From Larix kaempferi (taxonomy: Eukaryota; Streptophyta; Pinopsida; Pinales; Pinaceae): a stretch of 64,000 nt of DNA. Positions 1 through 11,010 of this stretch are shown here, in pieces. Made by a program: the position numbers and the translations under genes. Below the pieces are notes generated by a model that searched no databases, was not told the origin of the DNA, and saw only the letters and a program-made list of their open reading frames with translations. Position 1 is the first letter of the stretch. Each line of letters begins with the position of its first letter. The stretch lies in the NCBI GenBank assembly GCA_027924585.1, contig BSBM01000461.1, positions 6,802,501 through 6,866,500 on the forward strand, written 5' to 3'.

Positions 1-211
1 CCTTGAAGGATCTATAGTTCTAGAAAGCACTAAAGGTTTGAAAGCTTGTAATTGAGGAGCAACAAAAACAAACTATATTGAATTGATCATTGTGATGATG
101 GGGAATCCATGTAACTGAGGAAGAAAATCAGCAAGGAGGAAGAATCCTTAAGAATTCATTGAAGAAGAGAAAGAAAATAAAAGAATACACATGATGAATT
201 AGAGGCTTTCT

Positions 212-3200
212 TTGGAAACTAATCCAAATCCAATTGTAGAGGATACCATGGTTCATCCTATTAATCCACGACAAGAGGGACCTTCAATTTCCACAATAGT
301 TGTTGAACAAGCACTCCATGAAAGTAATCAAGAAGCAAAACGTAGGTTCTCATTAGGGGATGTTTCAATTCCCACTTCAAGTCAAAGTGATAAGTTACCA
401 TCTCAAGATGAAGCTCATGAAGAAACACAAAATTTGTTATCCGGATGTGGTTATACAAGTGATGAAGTCAGAGAGGCATTGGACATGTTGCCTACTGTTG
501 AAGAAGAAAATGCTATCCGGACCATCGATGAGGATGTTGGACTTCCACAGACCATCGATGAGGATGTTGGACTTCCACCATCAACTACCAGGAAGAGAAT
601 GAAGGACACCAAGCTACTACTGAAACGCCTGAGCATCTTGGTGATGCGTTACATGGTAGAATTCCAACCCCCTTACCTCTATTAGCAAGCACACGTCGAA
701 GAAATCTGAAGCATATACAAGTTGATGAAAGTTTCCTCAATTCCATTGAAGGTACGCTATCTAAACGTAGTATTTATTATCAAACTCAACAGATACTTGA
801 TAAATAGTTTGTTTCTAAATGTGATGGAGATAAATGTAGATTATTTTTATCATTGTTAAAATCTAGGAGCATGAATGTTGTTAGGAAAAAGTTAGGGATA
901 AAGATGATAAAGAATTCTGAACCAAGTTCTCATATAGTTAAAAGCTTAGTAGATGCATTTGGTAAAATTGGTAAGAACACATGTTCAAAGGACCGTAATG
1001 TGGCTCGTCGTGTGTTGTCACAAGCAATTGAAAATAAGAACACCAAGGTCTTTCATATTCTCAGGCCTACATCCAAATAGTTAATTTGAATGTAAAAACT
1101 CTCCGTAGGTATTCTATTAGAAGAGAACATCTTGACACAACCGATCAGACATATTTTTGGGCCTTTATTGGTTGGTTGCCACATCGTGACATGAAGCTAG
1201 TTGATGCAATAAAGGGACTAGTGCAGAGTTTTTGGCATGATCACACAAGGCCTTCTTCAAACCGAAAGGATGTACTAAAACTGAGAAGGGGTTCAAAGGA
1301 TCGTGAACCACATACTAAGCATCTTCTTGATATAACACAGACAGAACTATACGAGAAATTTAGGAATGAACATAGACAATTGAACTTGGGGCAAAGATCT
1401 TTTGAGAAATGTAAGCTATCATATGTTAGAATAAATACTCTTCGTAACAATTGTTGTTGTAGATACCATGTAGAATATGAATATTACTATGAAACATTTT
1501 TGTACATCCATCGTGTGTTTCATACTAACCATGTGCAGGATTGCTCTCTGACAATACCATCGACTTCATCAAGAGAATTCATTCATAGCATCATGTGCAA
1601 TAGGCCTGAGGGGCAAACATACTATGAAAAATCTTGTTTGGATGGAAGATGCCCCAACTGTGGTGGAATGGCATTATTGAGCCAATGTATGCACGAGAGT
1701 GGAGACAATGAATTTGGGAAAATGGTTGTAGACATGAAAAGTTTCAAATATATCAGCTATGAAATAGTCCTAGGGAAAGAAAGCAAAAAAATACAATTGG
1801 TGACATCTCAGGTATGCATTTATATCTATAAAATTATGTTTGAACAGTTACATTTCAATCCTTGCTTACAAAAAAAACTAACATTGAGATCATTTTGTGT
1901 CACCAGGTACCAGTTAGTGACTTCGTCAAGGAATTTATTGAAAAGACACATGATTATGTTCATCATGTCCACTTGGCACGATGACAGGATGAACATTTTA
2001 GAATATGCGGAGATACATTTCCCCATGGTACTATACTTTCAGTTGTTGATTTTGCTGAGAACTACACTCTGCAACCTCAAAATGAGATCCAAAGTCAGTA
2101 TTATCACTCTGAGCAGGTTTCCTTGATGGTCCATATTAGATATAGACATGGCCCAAATAGCACTAAAGAGCAAAGAGAAATTCTGAAGGAATATCACTTC
2201 TACATAAGTGATTATAGGTGCCACTACTTCCACTATGTACGTCATTTATTCATCATGTTCTATGATCACTTGAAGGGAAGGAACATACAGATGGATCGAC
2301 ACTGGATTTGGTCTGATGGATCTGCTGGTCAGTTCAAAAATGCACACATATTTCAATGGTTGTGTTCATTGCATAAAAACTACAAAGTGCCACATATGTG
2401 GAACTATTTTGAGACTGGGCATGTTAAAGGCGAGCATGATGGAGCCCGATCATGTATCAAAATAGCCCTACGAAGAGAGGAATTGAAAGTATCTACAGAA
2501 TCTACTATTCAAAATGGTCAATCTATAGTCAGGTGGTGCACGTCAGTAATGGGAGAGGAATCAACTATGCCAGTATAATCAACAAGAAAGAGACATGTGG
2601 AGAGATTTTTTTGGGAGGTGGTAGACATAGATCATTCACATGCATGGGAATGAAAGACTATTCCTGGGACTCATGGCTTTCATTCGGTTCGAAGCTCTGA
2701 TAACCCAGTATTTGAAATTTGGACCAGAAAACTTGCTTGTTTTGCCCGCCTTGTTGTGATGGTGACTGGGATGGGTGTGAATCATTGGATTGGGTTGATG
2801 GATGGGATCGCATATCACTTCCACTTGATCAACATGAAATTGTTGATTTAAATCCGTTGGAAGAAGACAAATCATCTATTTCTGCAGATTTTGATCATGT
2901 CTCAGACCTTATACAACCTGGTATGATGCATTTCCTTAACATTTTTTTGTTTATTTACGTAGTCTTCAAATGCACATTAATGACCTTGTATTGCACATAA
3001 AATATGTTGATCATATACCTACAATCATATTATGCAGGGCACATATATGCAATGGTTGCCTCAAAATATAGTGAATGGGGTGGTGATTACTAGTTGGCAC
3101 ACTGTATAGATGGAAAGCAAACCCTTATTATTTCCATGACTGATGATGAAAACAACGACTACCCAACCGAGTCTATGGTTGTTAAAGTTGAATACTTGAC

Positions 3201-3426
3201 ACAGGAAAACAATGCAAGAAAGAAAGCTGGATATGTTTACAGGGATTACAAACCAGGTGCAAGTGTGTATCACTTTACCAATTTAATCATTGGTACAAAC
3301 CTCCAGGTATGAACAATGCCTAGCCGAAATTCATCGAAGGTACGATACTTCTTACTGGATACAGAGCACGAGAGACTAATGGAGACCATCAGTATAAGAG
3401 ATGATCCGAAGGGTTTGGTTGTATGA
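212..3426 (+). pseudogene. Decayed multi-exon gene of unrecognised family with DDE-transposase-like motifs
   Basis: Pieces of one protein can be followed through reading-frame breaks. Conserved-looking blocks in order are NRKDV (about 1258), a Cys-rich CCCRYH patch (about 1455), VDFAENY (about 2045), WSDGSAGQFKN (about 2308), GHVKGEHDG (about 2417), DGDWDGCESLDWVDGW (about 2760) and a C-terminal block ending near RDDPKG. Two introns fit the frame: 1812-1906 and 2921-3037. The gene is broken by a frameshift between 600 and 660, by stops at 805, 1078, 1982 (TGA) and 3091 (TAG), and by a frameshift near 2745. The last two stops sit where the flanking text suggests Trp. The spaced Asp motifs followed by an HGKG-like block recall DDE nucleases, and I recall similar unnamed proteins in animals and lower plants, but I cannot name the family. 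The N-terminal limit is uncertain because position 212 is a TTG codon. Confidence 0.6.
521..580 (+). repeat. In-frame 30-bp tandem duplication
   Basis: Two nearly identical 30-bp units (521-550 and 551-580) each encode a ten-residue TIDEDVGLP-type unit within the N-terminal part of the decayed gene. The unit length is a multiple of three, so the frame is kept. Confidence 0.85.
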
Positions 3427-3470
3427 TAATAGGTGGGATCTAGCATGATGAGGTATGTTACATACTTTTA

Positions 3471-3693
3471 ATCATCATCATCATCAAAATATTCATCATC
3501 ATTGTCATCTCTAGGTTCCTCATCAACATCGCCATCACCATCACCATCACCATCAATGTCTTGATCATCATCACCATCATCATCATCATCACCATCCCAT
3601 CAACATCTCCATCTTCATCACCCTCACCATCACCATCACCCTCACCATCACCATCAATGTCTTCATCATCATCACCATCATCATCATCATTAC
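3471..3693. repeat. Compound trinucleotide microsatellite (ATC/CAC family)
   Basis: About 220 bp of ATC/CATCAC-type trinucleotides and hexanucleotide blends. It directly abuts the first 358-bp satellite monomer. The acidic/Met-rich reading frames across it are composition artefacts. Confidence 0.9.
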
Positions 3694-4984
3694 CATAAGT
3701 GCCCGGAGGATGATTTTGCAAAGTTGACCCCCGTGTGCAAAAATTGCACACTCCCTTACTAAGCAAAAACATAGTTTTCAAAATGGACCTACAAGATGAC
3801 ACCTGGGCCATGGGACTGGAGGAGAGGGGCACTCCTAGCACTATCCCGGTGCCCTGAATCCAACGGAGTCAATGGTTCGTCGATCCGAGCCACGGTCATC
3901 ATTCTATGGCCAGTTCCATATCGCATCCAAAAGGCCTTCAAGGACACCTGTTGGATACCTACCGGGGGCATAGAATTCCAACTGTGCAACAAAATCGAGT
4001 TCTGGGGAGTCCTGCAAGTGTGTCTAGGAAGGTTTCGGCTGGGAACGCTAGCCATAAGTGCTCGGAGGATGATTTTGCAAAGTTGACCCCCATGTGCAAA
4101 AATTGCACACTCCCTTACTAAGCAAAACCCTAGTTTCCAAAATGGACCTACAAGATGACATTTGGGCCATGAGACTGGAGGCGAGGGGTACCCCTAGCAC
4201 TATCCCGGTGCCCTGAATCCAACGGAGTTGACGGTTCGTTGATCCGATCCATGGTCGTCATTCTATGGCCCGTTCCATCTCGCATCCAAAAGGCCTTCAG
4301 GGACACCTGCTAGATACCTACCGGGGGCATAGAATTTCAACTGTGCAACAAAACCGAGTTCTAGGGAGTCCTACAAGTGTGTCTAGGAAGGTTCCGGCTA
4401 GGAATGCTAGCCATAAGTGCCCGGAGGATGATTTGCAAGGTGGACCCCCGTGTGCAAAAATTGCACACTCCCTTACTGAGCAAAACCCTAGTTTCCAAAA
4501 TGGGCGTACAAGATGACACCTGGGCCATGGGACCGGAGGAGAGGGGCACCCCTAGCACTATCTCGGTTCCCTGAATCCAAAGGAGTCAACGGTTCTTCAA
4601 TCCGAGCCACGATCGTCATTCTATGGCCCGTTCCGTCTAGCATCCAAAAGGCCTTCAGGGACACCTGCTGGATACCTACCGGGGGCATAGAATTTCAACT
4701 GTGCAACAAAACCGGGTTCCGGGGAGTCCTACAAGTGTGTCTAGGAAGGTTCCGGTTGGGAACACTAGCCATAAGTGCCCGGAGGATGATTTTGCAAAGT
4801 TGACCCCCGTGTGCAAAAATTGCACACTCCCTTACTAAGCAAAACCATAGTTTCCAAAATGGACCTACAAGATGACACCTGCGCCATTGGACTAGAGGAG
4901 AGGGGCACCACTAGCACTATCTCGGTGCCCTGAATCCAACGGAGTTGACGGTTTGTCGATCCGAGCCACGGTCATCATTCTATG
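3694..4984 (+). repeat. Tandem satellite array A, about 359-bp monomer, 3.6 copies
   Basis: The marker CATAAGTG(C/T) followed by CGGAGGATGAT recurs at 3694, 4053, 4412 and 4770, giving a period of 358-359 bp. Every copy carries GTGTGCAAAAATTGCACACT, AAGCAAAACC and a block reading roughly AACGGAGTCAACGGTTCGTC. The last copy is cut after about 215 bp, just after CCACGGTCATCATTCTATG, where NO VEIN-like coding sequence begins. Copies look roughly 90% alike by eye. Open frames in the monomers are shadows. Confidence 0.92.
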
Positions 4985-5664
4985 TCTCGTTTTATACCCC
5001 TACGTCCTGAGAAGGTTGAAGTTGTAAAGCCACAACTCTCTAGTATTCATCCTGAAGCTCTTTTGTTTATGTCTAAGATAAATAATCTCTCAGTTAGTGA
5101 GCTAGAACATATCGATCTTAACACGATTTATGGGCTATGGTATATTACATTAGCTTTTCCTATGGGCGAGTGGCTTACAAAAGAAATTATGGCGGCTGTA
5201 GGTATCTATGCTTTTCTTCTGACAAAAATTGTAGAAAGATTTCCATTTATAATACAGGCAGATTTTTTATTGGTTTCGTCAAGAGAAAGTATCATTTTCA
5301 ATAACAAGTGGAACCAGGGAATCCTTTGTTGTGTTCCATTATCCTTTTGTTCAGCATTTCGAGCTCTGATAAGTGGTAATTCACCTCTATCATCGAAAAA
5401 TTGGGTCTATAGGTACCTTCCCTTCCATATTCCTCGGTATCCACAACTAACACAAGTTAGAGATGACATTCAAGTCACCTGCAAAACCCTAGTTTCGTAG
5501 ATTAACCGGCAACTATTGCATTAGATAGCTTCACTGACTGCATTAAAATTCAATTGGAAATTACATGAATGATTTAAATTCAACACCTTAGCTAGCTTCA
5601 TTTCATTCAATGATGGGCCTAATTTGACGGGAGCATGGGAACCCAGACTCCATTAAAATTCAAT

Positions 5665-5724
5665 TCGATGATTTTGCAAAATTGACCACCGTGTGCAAAA
5701 ACTATACACTCCCTTACTGAGCAT
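5665..5724 (+). repeat. Isolated satellite A fragment inside the NO VEIN-like locus
   Basis: About 60 bp matches the core of the satellite A monomer: GATGATTTTGCAAAATTGAC, then GTGTGCAAAAA, then CACTCCCTTACTGAGCA. It is a single stray piece 680 bp from the array. Confidence 0.85.
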
Positions 5725-5905
5725 CCGGTACATTGATACTTTAAATGATGAACTCTTTCCTTTATGGCATTATAGGGATGCTTACCCTGCATTTAACGGC
5801 GGCATTAATTAGTTAATAGCTTCCTTGTTCGAAGCGTAGAGAAAAACCTTGTCACATTACAAAATCCTTGCAACATCATATAAATTAATAGGGGAGGCTT
5901 CCCAT

Positions 5906-6639
5906 ATGATATCACTTTATGAGAAGCTTCCACGTAGCAATAATTTGCATAGCTGGGCATTTTTATCTAACATTAGTATCAGAGAAACATGCCCAGCTAT
6001 GCAAATACGAATGAGTCCCCCCTCTTCACCTTTTTCTCTTGGAGTTTATGTTAGGTTCTCTTAGTCTGCACCTGGCACTTAGTCTGACATGAATTATGGT
6101 CATTGGATAATCTGCTGCAGGTAAGAGTTATACCTAAACTTCTTACTTTGGTTTCAGAACCGGTGTGTGGTTTTAGAACTGGATCAACCTTTTATGGCCT
6201 ATCCACCTGAAATTTTTAACCGTCGAAACTAGCCCGATAGAGTCATAGGGGTATTATTTCTCAAATTCATTTAAGCGGGTTGAGTGGAGTATTTCGGTCT
6301 TTTTGGGACCTGGACCAACCAGTTGGTCGAGCCTGCTTGCACATCATCGATATCTTGGTGCAAAATTTATGTGATTTTAAACAAAGGAGCATGAGCACCT
6401 ATGAACTAGGAAGAGGTAAAATGAGCTAGGTTGAGGACAATAAATGTTGTATTTTTCCACACAATCTGACAGAAAATGGCCACGGAATTGGGCGGGATAA
6501 CTCCCTATCAACAATGGCCAGCACAGATCTACAAAATGGGGTTAAGGGAGGGAAACAAATTTTAAAACAAGTAATAATATTCACTTTATACAGAGAATAA
6601 ATTATTGCTACGTGGAAGCTTCTCGTAAATTGAGATCGT
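5906..6639. repeat. Inverted repeat, about 41-bp arms around a 650-bp spacer
   Basis: GAGAAGCTTCCACGTAGCAA (5921-5940) continues as TAATTT and recurs as its reverse complement at 6601-6626. Weaker matching extends the arms to about 5906-5946 and 6599-6639. This could be the ends of an unrecognised inserted element or an inverted duplication of the locus. No target duplication was seen. Confidence 0.75.
5943..6006. repeat. Perfect 18-bp inverted repeat (hairpin)
   Basis: The left arm at 5943-5960 (ATTTGCATAGCTGGGCAT) is perfectly complementary to the right arm at 5989-6006, with a 28-nt loop. It starts inside the left arm of the larger 5906-6639 inverted repeat. Confidence 0.9.
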
Positions 6640-7515
6640 ATTGGCATCCTCAAAGTGAGAGGACAAGTTCATCAAAGAGACTTCATTCATCTATATTCTC
6701 TTAATGTACACATAGTCCATCCTTATCTTGATAAACAAGAGTTTTATGATAGCTTGAGTTTTTTGGGCGTGGTTATCTCCCTGTATTCTGTTGTCTGATT
6801 GGTTGACAAGCTTGCCTGAAAATCTGTACGTTGAACTTTTTTGTTTTATTGTTGAAAATTGGAAGGGATTTCAAGTCACCTACAAAACGCTCATTTGTTG
6901 AAATATGTAAGTTCTTCCAACAACATATAATTGGCTAGTGTATCAAATGTTGCCATAACCCGAAGAGCTTACCAGTCTTTGCAAGAATATTCCCCTCGTA
7001 GATGAAGATGGGAAAATCATTAGGGTACAAGGCTCTCTGAAGTTTCTCCAACCTGCATCCACGAGTAATTGGGCCAAGTTAATGGGAAGGAGTCCCTGGA
7101 CTACCATGGGATTTTCAACCCTTTCTTAAGGTTACCTTACACTACCATCTTGTGCAGGAGCTTTGATGTATTCAGTTAATGATTTAGTTTCATTCTTTCG
7201 AAGACACCTTGATGTAGTAGATATTCCAGAGCTATTTCCTCCGAATGAAAATCTTTCTACTGTTTCCCATGCTTTGACAAAGGAGAATGCATTTCTTTTG
7301 CTACAGTGGATCCAATATTTGAAAAAGAAGCAGAATATGCTGGATGCTTTTATACATAGTATATCAGAAGGCAAATGGCTGAAACCATCTAGAGGCTTTG
7401 AATCTCCAAACAAAACATTCATGTTTGATTTCATTGGGGTATCTTCTCTCCTCTAAGAAGGTGACATTCCCTTTATCGATCAGGCGTTCTATGGAAAACC
7501 TTTGCATGAACTTAG

Positions 7516-9770
7516 CCACAGTTTGGGTGCTACGGTCATTCTAGTCGGGCACCCCGGGGCCATTTAGGGACACTTGGAGGATTTGCTCTGGGGCCATGGA
7601 ACCCAAACCGACGAGCGGAATTGGATTCCGTCAGATCCCATAGGTCCACATGGCCATTGTGGACCTATCCACGGTGGCCACGCATGCCCAGGGGCATTCG
7701 GACGAGAAATGGCCCCCTTGAGCGAAATTGGGATGGCCCTCACTAAGCAAAACCATAGCTCTGGAGATGGCTCGTTGGCACCGCTTCTGGGTCTCCAAGG
7801 GATGCTGTGGGGGGTCCCCTACCTGAAACCCAGCACCTCGAACCCTCCGAAATCGATGGATTCACGAACGGAGCCACGGTTTGGGTGCTACGGACATTCT
7901 AGTCGGGCTGCAAGTCGCATGAAAATGCCGTTGAGGGACACTTGGTGACTTTCCGTCCAGGAACAAAAAAAATAACAGAGCAGCAAGATTGCATGCCGTT
8001 GGCTCCTACAAGTGTGTATGGGAAATGTCGATGTGGGAACAGTTCCCACACTGGCTCGGTGGAGGGTTTTGCAGAGTTGACCCACGAATGTGAGATTGCA
8101 TTGAAGGAAACTGAGCAAAACCCTAGTTTATGAAATGAATGCACAATGGAGTCACTGGGACACAAGAACACGAGGGAGAGGGCCGCTTAGAGGTAATCGT
8201 ACGCCAGGAGACCAACGGAGTCAACGGTTCATCGATCCGACCTTCGGTTTCCAAGCTATGTCAAGCTGCAAGTCACATGAAAATGCCGTTCAGGGACACT
8301 TGGTGACTTTCCGTCTGGGAGCAAAAAAACAAACGGAGCATCAAGATTGTGTGCCATTGGCTCCTGCAAGTGTGTATGGGAAATGCCGACATGGGAACAT
8401 TGCCAACACTGGCTCGATGAAGGTTTTTACAGAGTTGACCCACCAATGCGAGACTGCATTGAAGGAAACTAAGCAAAACCCTATTTTACGAAATGAATGC
8501 ACAATGGAGCCACTGGGCCATGAGAACATGAGGGCGAGGGCCCCCTAGAGGTAATCACACACCAGGAAACCAATGAAGTTGACGGTTCATCGATCCGACC
8601 TCTGGTTTCCGAGCTATGTCGGGCTGCAAGTCACATGAAAATGTCATTCAGGGACACTTGGTGACTTTCCGTCCGGGAGCAAAAGACAAATGGAGCAGCA
8701 AGATTGCATGCCGTTGGCTCCTGCAAGTGTGTATAAGAAATGCCAACGTGGGAACATTGCCAACACTGGCCTGGTGGAGGGTTTTGCATAGTTGACCCAC
8801 CAATGCGAGATTGCATTGAAGGAAATTGAGCAAAACCCTAGTTTATGAAATGAATGCACAATGGAGCCACTGGGCCATGAGAACACAAGGGAGAGGGACC
8901 CCTAGAGGTAATCGCACGCTAGGAGACAAATGGAGTTGACGGTTCGTCGATCCGACCTCCGTTTTCCGAGCTATGTCGAGCTGCAAGTTTCATGAAAATG
9001 TCGTTCATGGATAATTGGTGACTTTTCGTCCAGGAGCAAAAAAACAAACGGAGTAGCAAGATTGCATGCCATTGGCTCCTGCAAGTGTGTATGGGCAATT
9101 CCGATGTGGGAACACTGCCAACACTGGCTCGGTGGAGGGTTTTGCAGAGGTTACCCACCAATGCGAGATTGCATTGAAGGAAACTGAGCAAAACCCTAGT
9201 TTACGAAATGAATGCACAATGGAGTCACTAGGTCCTTAGAACACAAGGGAGAGGCCCCCTAGAGGTAATCGCAAACCAGGAGACCAACGGAGTTGACGGT
9301 TCATCGATCTGACCTCCGGTTTTCGAGCTATGTTTAGCTGCAAGTCGCATGAAAATGTTGTTTAGGGACACTTGGTGACTTTCCGTCCGGGAGCAAAAAA
9401 CAAATGGAGCAACAAGATTGCATGTCGTTGGCTCCTACAAGTGTGTATGGGAAATGTTGACTTGGGAACACTGCCAACACTGGCTCGGTGGAGGGTTTTG
9501 TAGAGTTGACCCACTAATGCGAGATTGCATTGAAGGAAACTGAGCAAAACCCTAGTTTACGAAATGAATGCATAATGGATTCACTGGGCCATGAGAACAT
9601 GAGGGAGAGGGACCCCTAAAGGTAATCACACGCTAGGAAACCAATGGAGTCGACGGTTCGCCGATCTGACCTCCGATTTCTGAGCTATGTCGAGCTGCAA
9701 GTCACATGAAAATGCCATTCAGGGACCTTGGTGACTTTCCATCCGAGACACTTGGTGACTTTCGGTCCTC
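7516..9770 (+). repeat. Tandem satellite array B, about 358-bp monomer, 6.3 copies
   Basis: The marker GCTGCAAGT recurs at 7907, 8265, 8623, 8980, 9337 and 9694 (period 357-358). The first, divergent unit is framed by CCAC(A/G)GTTTGGGTGCTACGG at 7516 and 7874, also exactly 358 bp apart. Shared blocks include GACACTTGGTGACTTTCCGT, GCTCC(T)GCAAGTGTGTATG, GGTTTTGCAGAGTTGACCCA and CTGAGCAAAACCCTAGTTTA. The same order of weaker matches exists in array A, so the two are diverged relatives. The array stops after a partial monomer near 9770. Confidence 0.92.
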
Positions 9771-9939
9771 CTAGGTTTTATGTTTTTAAGGCTTGTATAA
9801 TTTCCTTTTTGACAGGTCACCTCTTAGACCATGTTAAAGTTTTGATATTTGACCTAGATAAATGCTTTATACCAATTATAACCATTAGTTCAATGCATAA
9901 ATTTAACCATAAAACATTTATATAAAGAATTTAACATGT

Positions 9940-10260
9940 ATGATCTAGTCAAGAATAACAATGCACAAGAGACACAACATTATATCGCGGGAAACCCTCA
10001 TGGGGAAGAAAACCCAGCAACCTTTCTTAGAATAATTATATGTTTAGAAAACAAGTACAATGAAACCATGAACAAACCCTAACCTTGAATGGTTTTACCA
10101 CATGAAAAAACCTTAATGACACATGACAACAAGAGTACTTATCTACATGAATATGACCTCCAAGCCATAAGGATATCCAAGCATATCCTTCCCAACCAAC
10201 AATAGAAGGCACTTTATTTCTCGAATCCCGAGGTAACGTTTGTTCCTTTCACCAATGTTG
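9940..10260 (-). mobile_element. Probable Copia LTR remnant, reverse orientation
   Basis: GGGAAACCCTCATGGGG is followed by AAGAAAACCCAGCAA, very like the LTR sequence of the young Copia element at 41598. Blocks of this kind are typical of the 3' part of plant Copia LTRs read in reverse. No ends, PBS or partner LTR were found. 9771-9939 shows nothing recognisable. Confidence 0.45.
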
Positions 10261-10353
10261 CTTTGAGAACTTGTATGTAGTTACTCATATGTAGTGTTGA
10301 ATCTAATTGTACAATCAAATATTGGGTGTTGATGAAATGTGTAGCATGTATTG

Positions 10354-10622
10354 CACTTAGTTTTATTAAATTACACTTGAACATTGACTTAACTTGTAAT
10401 TTAATCATCCAAACTCATAAATTTTAATTAGACCTATCCAATTAGTGTGCATGAGTGAGTTCGTTGAAACCTTGAAAAACATTGTATTTCACTTAGTTTG
10501 ATTAAATTACACGAGCAAGAACTTTGACTTAACTTGCAATGATCATCCAAAATCACAATTTCTAATTAGATATCCAATTAGTGCAGGCATGTAGTGAGTT
10601 CGTTGAAACCTTTAAATATAAT
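10354..10622. repeat. Tandem duplication, about 136-bp unit
   Basis: CACTTAGTTT(T/G)ATTAAATTACAC occurs at 10354 and 10490. Following blocks (TTGACTTAACTTG, ATCATCCAAA, CCAATTAGTG, GAGTTCGTTGAAACC) recur in the same order, with small indels. Confidence 0.85.
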
Positions 10623-10734
10623 AGTTTGTTCTTTTGACATATCGCATTCATGAGTAATAGATAATCCACACAAATAAACACAATATATTGACACAAGAAC
10701 ATGTGGAAACTGAAGAACAAATACAAAGTGAAAT

Positions 10735-10995
10735 GTATCATTCATTTATAAGTGAAATGTCAATGTACATGTCTCCAAAAGTACATATATATCGAAAAGT
10801 ATCCAAAAGTACATGTATCCAATGAAGTCATTATACATGTCTCCAAAAGTACATGCACAATGAAGTCAATGTACATGTCTCCAAAAGTGAATGTATCAAA
10901 AAGTACATATATATCCAAAAGTATCCAAAAGCACATGTGTCCAAAACTATCCAAAACTATCCAAGCCACATGTACATGTATCCAAATGTACATAT
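10735..10995. repeat. Short degenerate tandem repeats
   Basis: ACATGTCTCCAAAAGTACAT-like units of roughly 23-35 bp, with TCCAAAAG as the common word. This explains the Met/Lys/Val-rich open frames on both strands. Confidence 0.8.
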
Positions 10996-11010
10996 ATCCC
11001 ATAAGGCACA

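Larger units (their letters stand above)
4985..7515 (+). pseudogene. NO VEIN-like (HATPase-type nuclear protein) gene fragments
   Basis: NO VEIN-type plant proteins are large nuclear proteins with a histidine-kinase-like ATPase fold, linked to vascular and embryonic patterning. Three collinear stretches look like this family. The first is 4985-5500, with ITLAFP, FPFIIQADF, SSRESI and KWNQGIL. The second is about 6985-7130, with PLVDEDGK, LQPASTSNWAKL and SPWTTMGF. The third is 7163-7515, with DLVSFFRRHLDV, ALTKENAFLLLQWI, EGKWLKPS and DIPFIDQAFYGK. They are separated by 1.4 kb of unrelated sequence (5500-6960), and frames break at 5500, near 7129 and at 7456. It is flanked on both sides by satellite arrays. 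Only part of a very large gene is present, so it is a fragmentary pseudogene. The match is from memory of family motifs. Confidence 0.78.

Noticed and set aside
3458-3841. Minus-strand frame with Asp/Gly/Met-rich repeats
   Set aside because: It is translation of a trinucleotide microsatellite running into satellite DNA.
7888-9547. Series of similar minus-strand open frames (61-90 codons) with a shared LSFLQCNLALVGQLCKTLHR motif
   Set aside because: They recur every 358 bp because the satellite monomer repeats. No start context, splicing or independent support suggests a protein.
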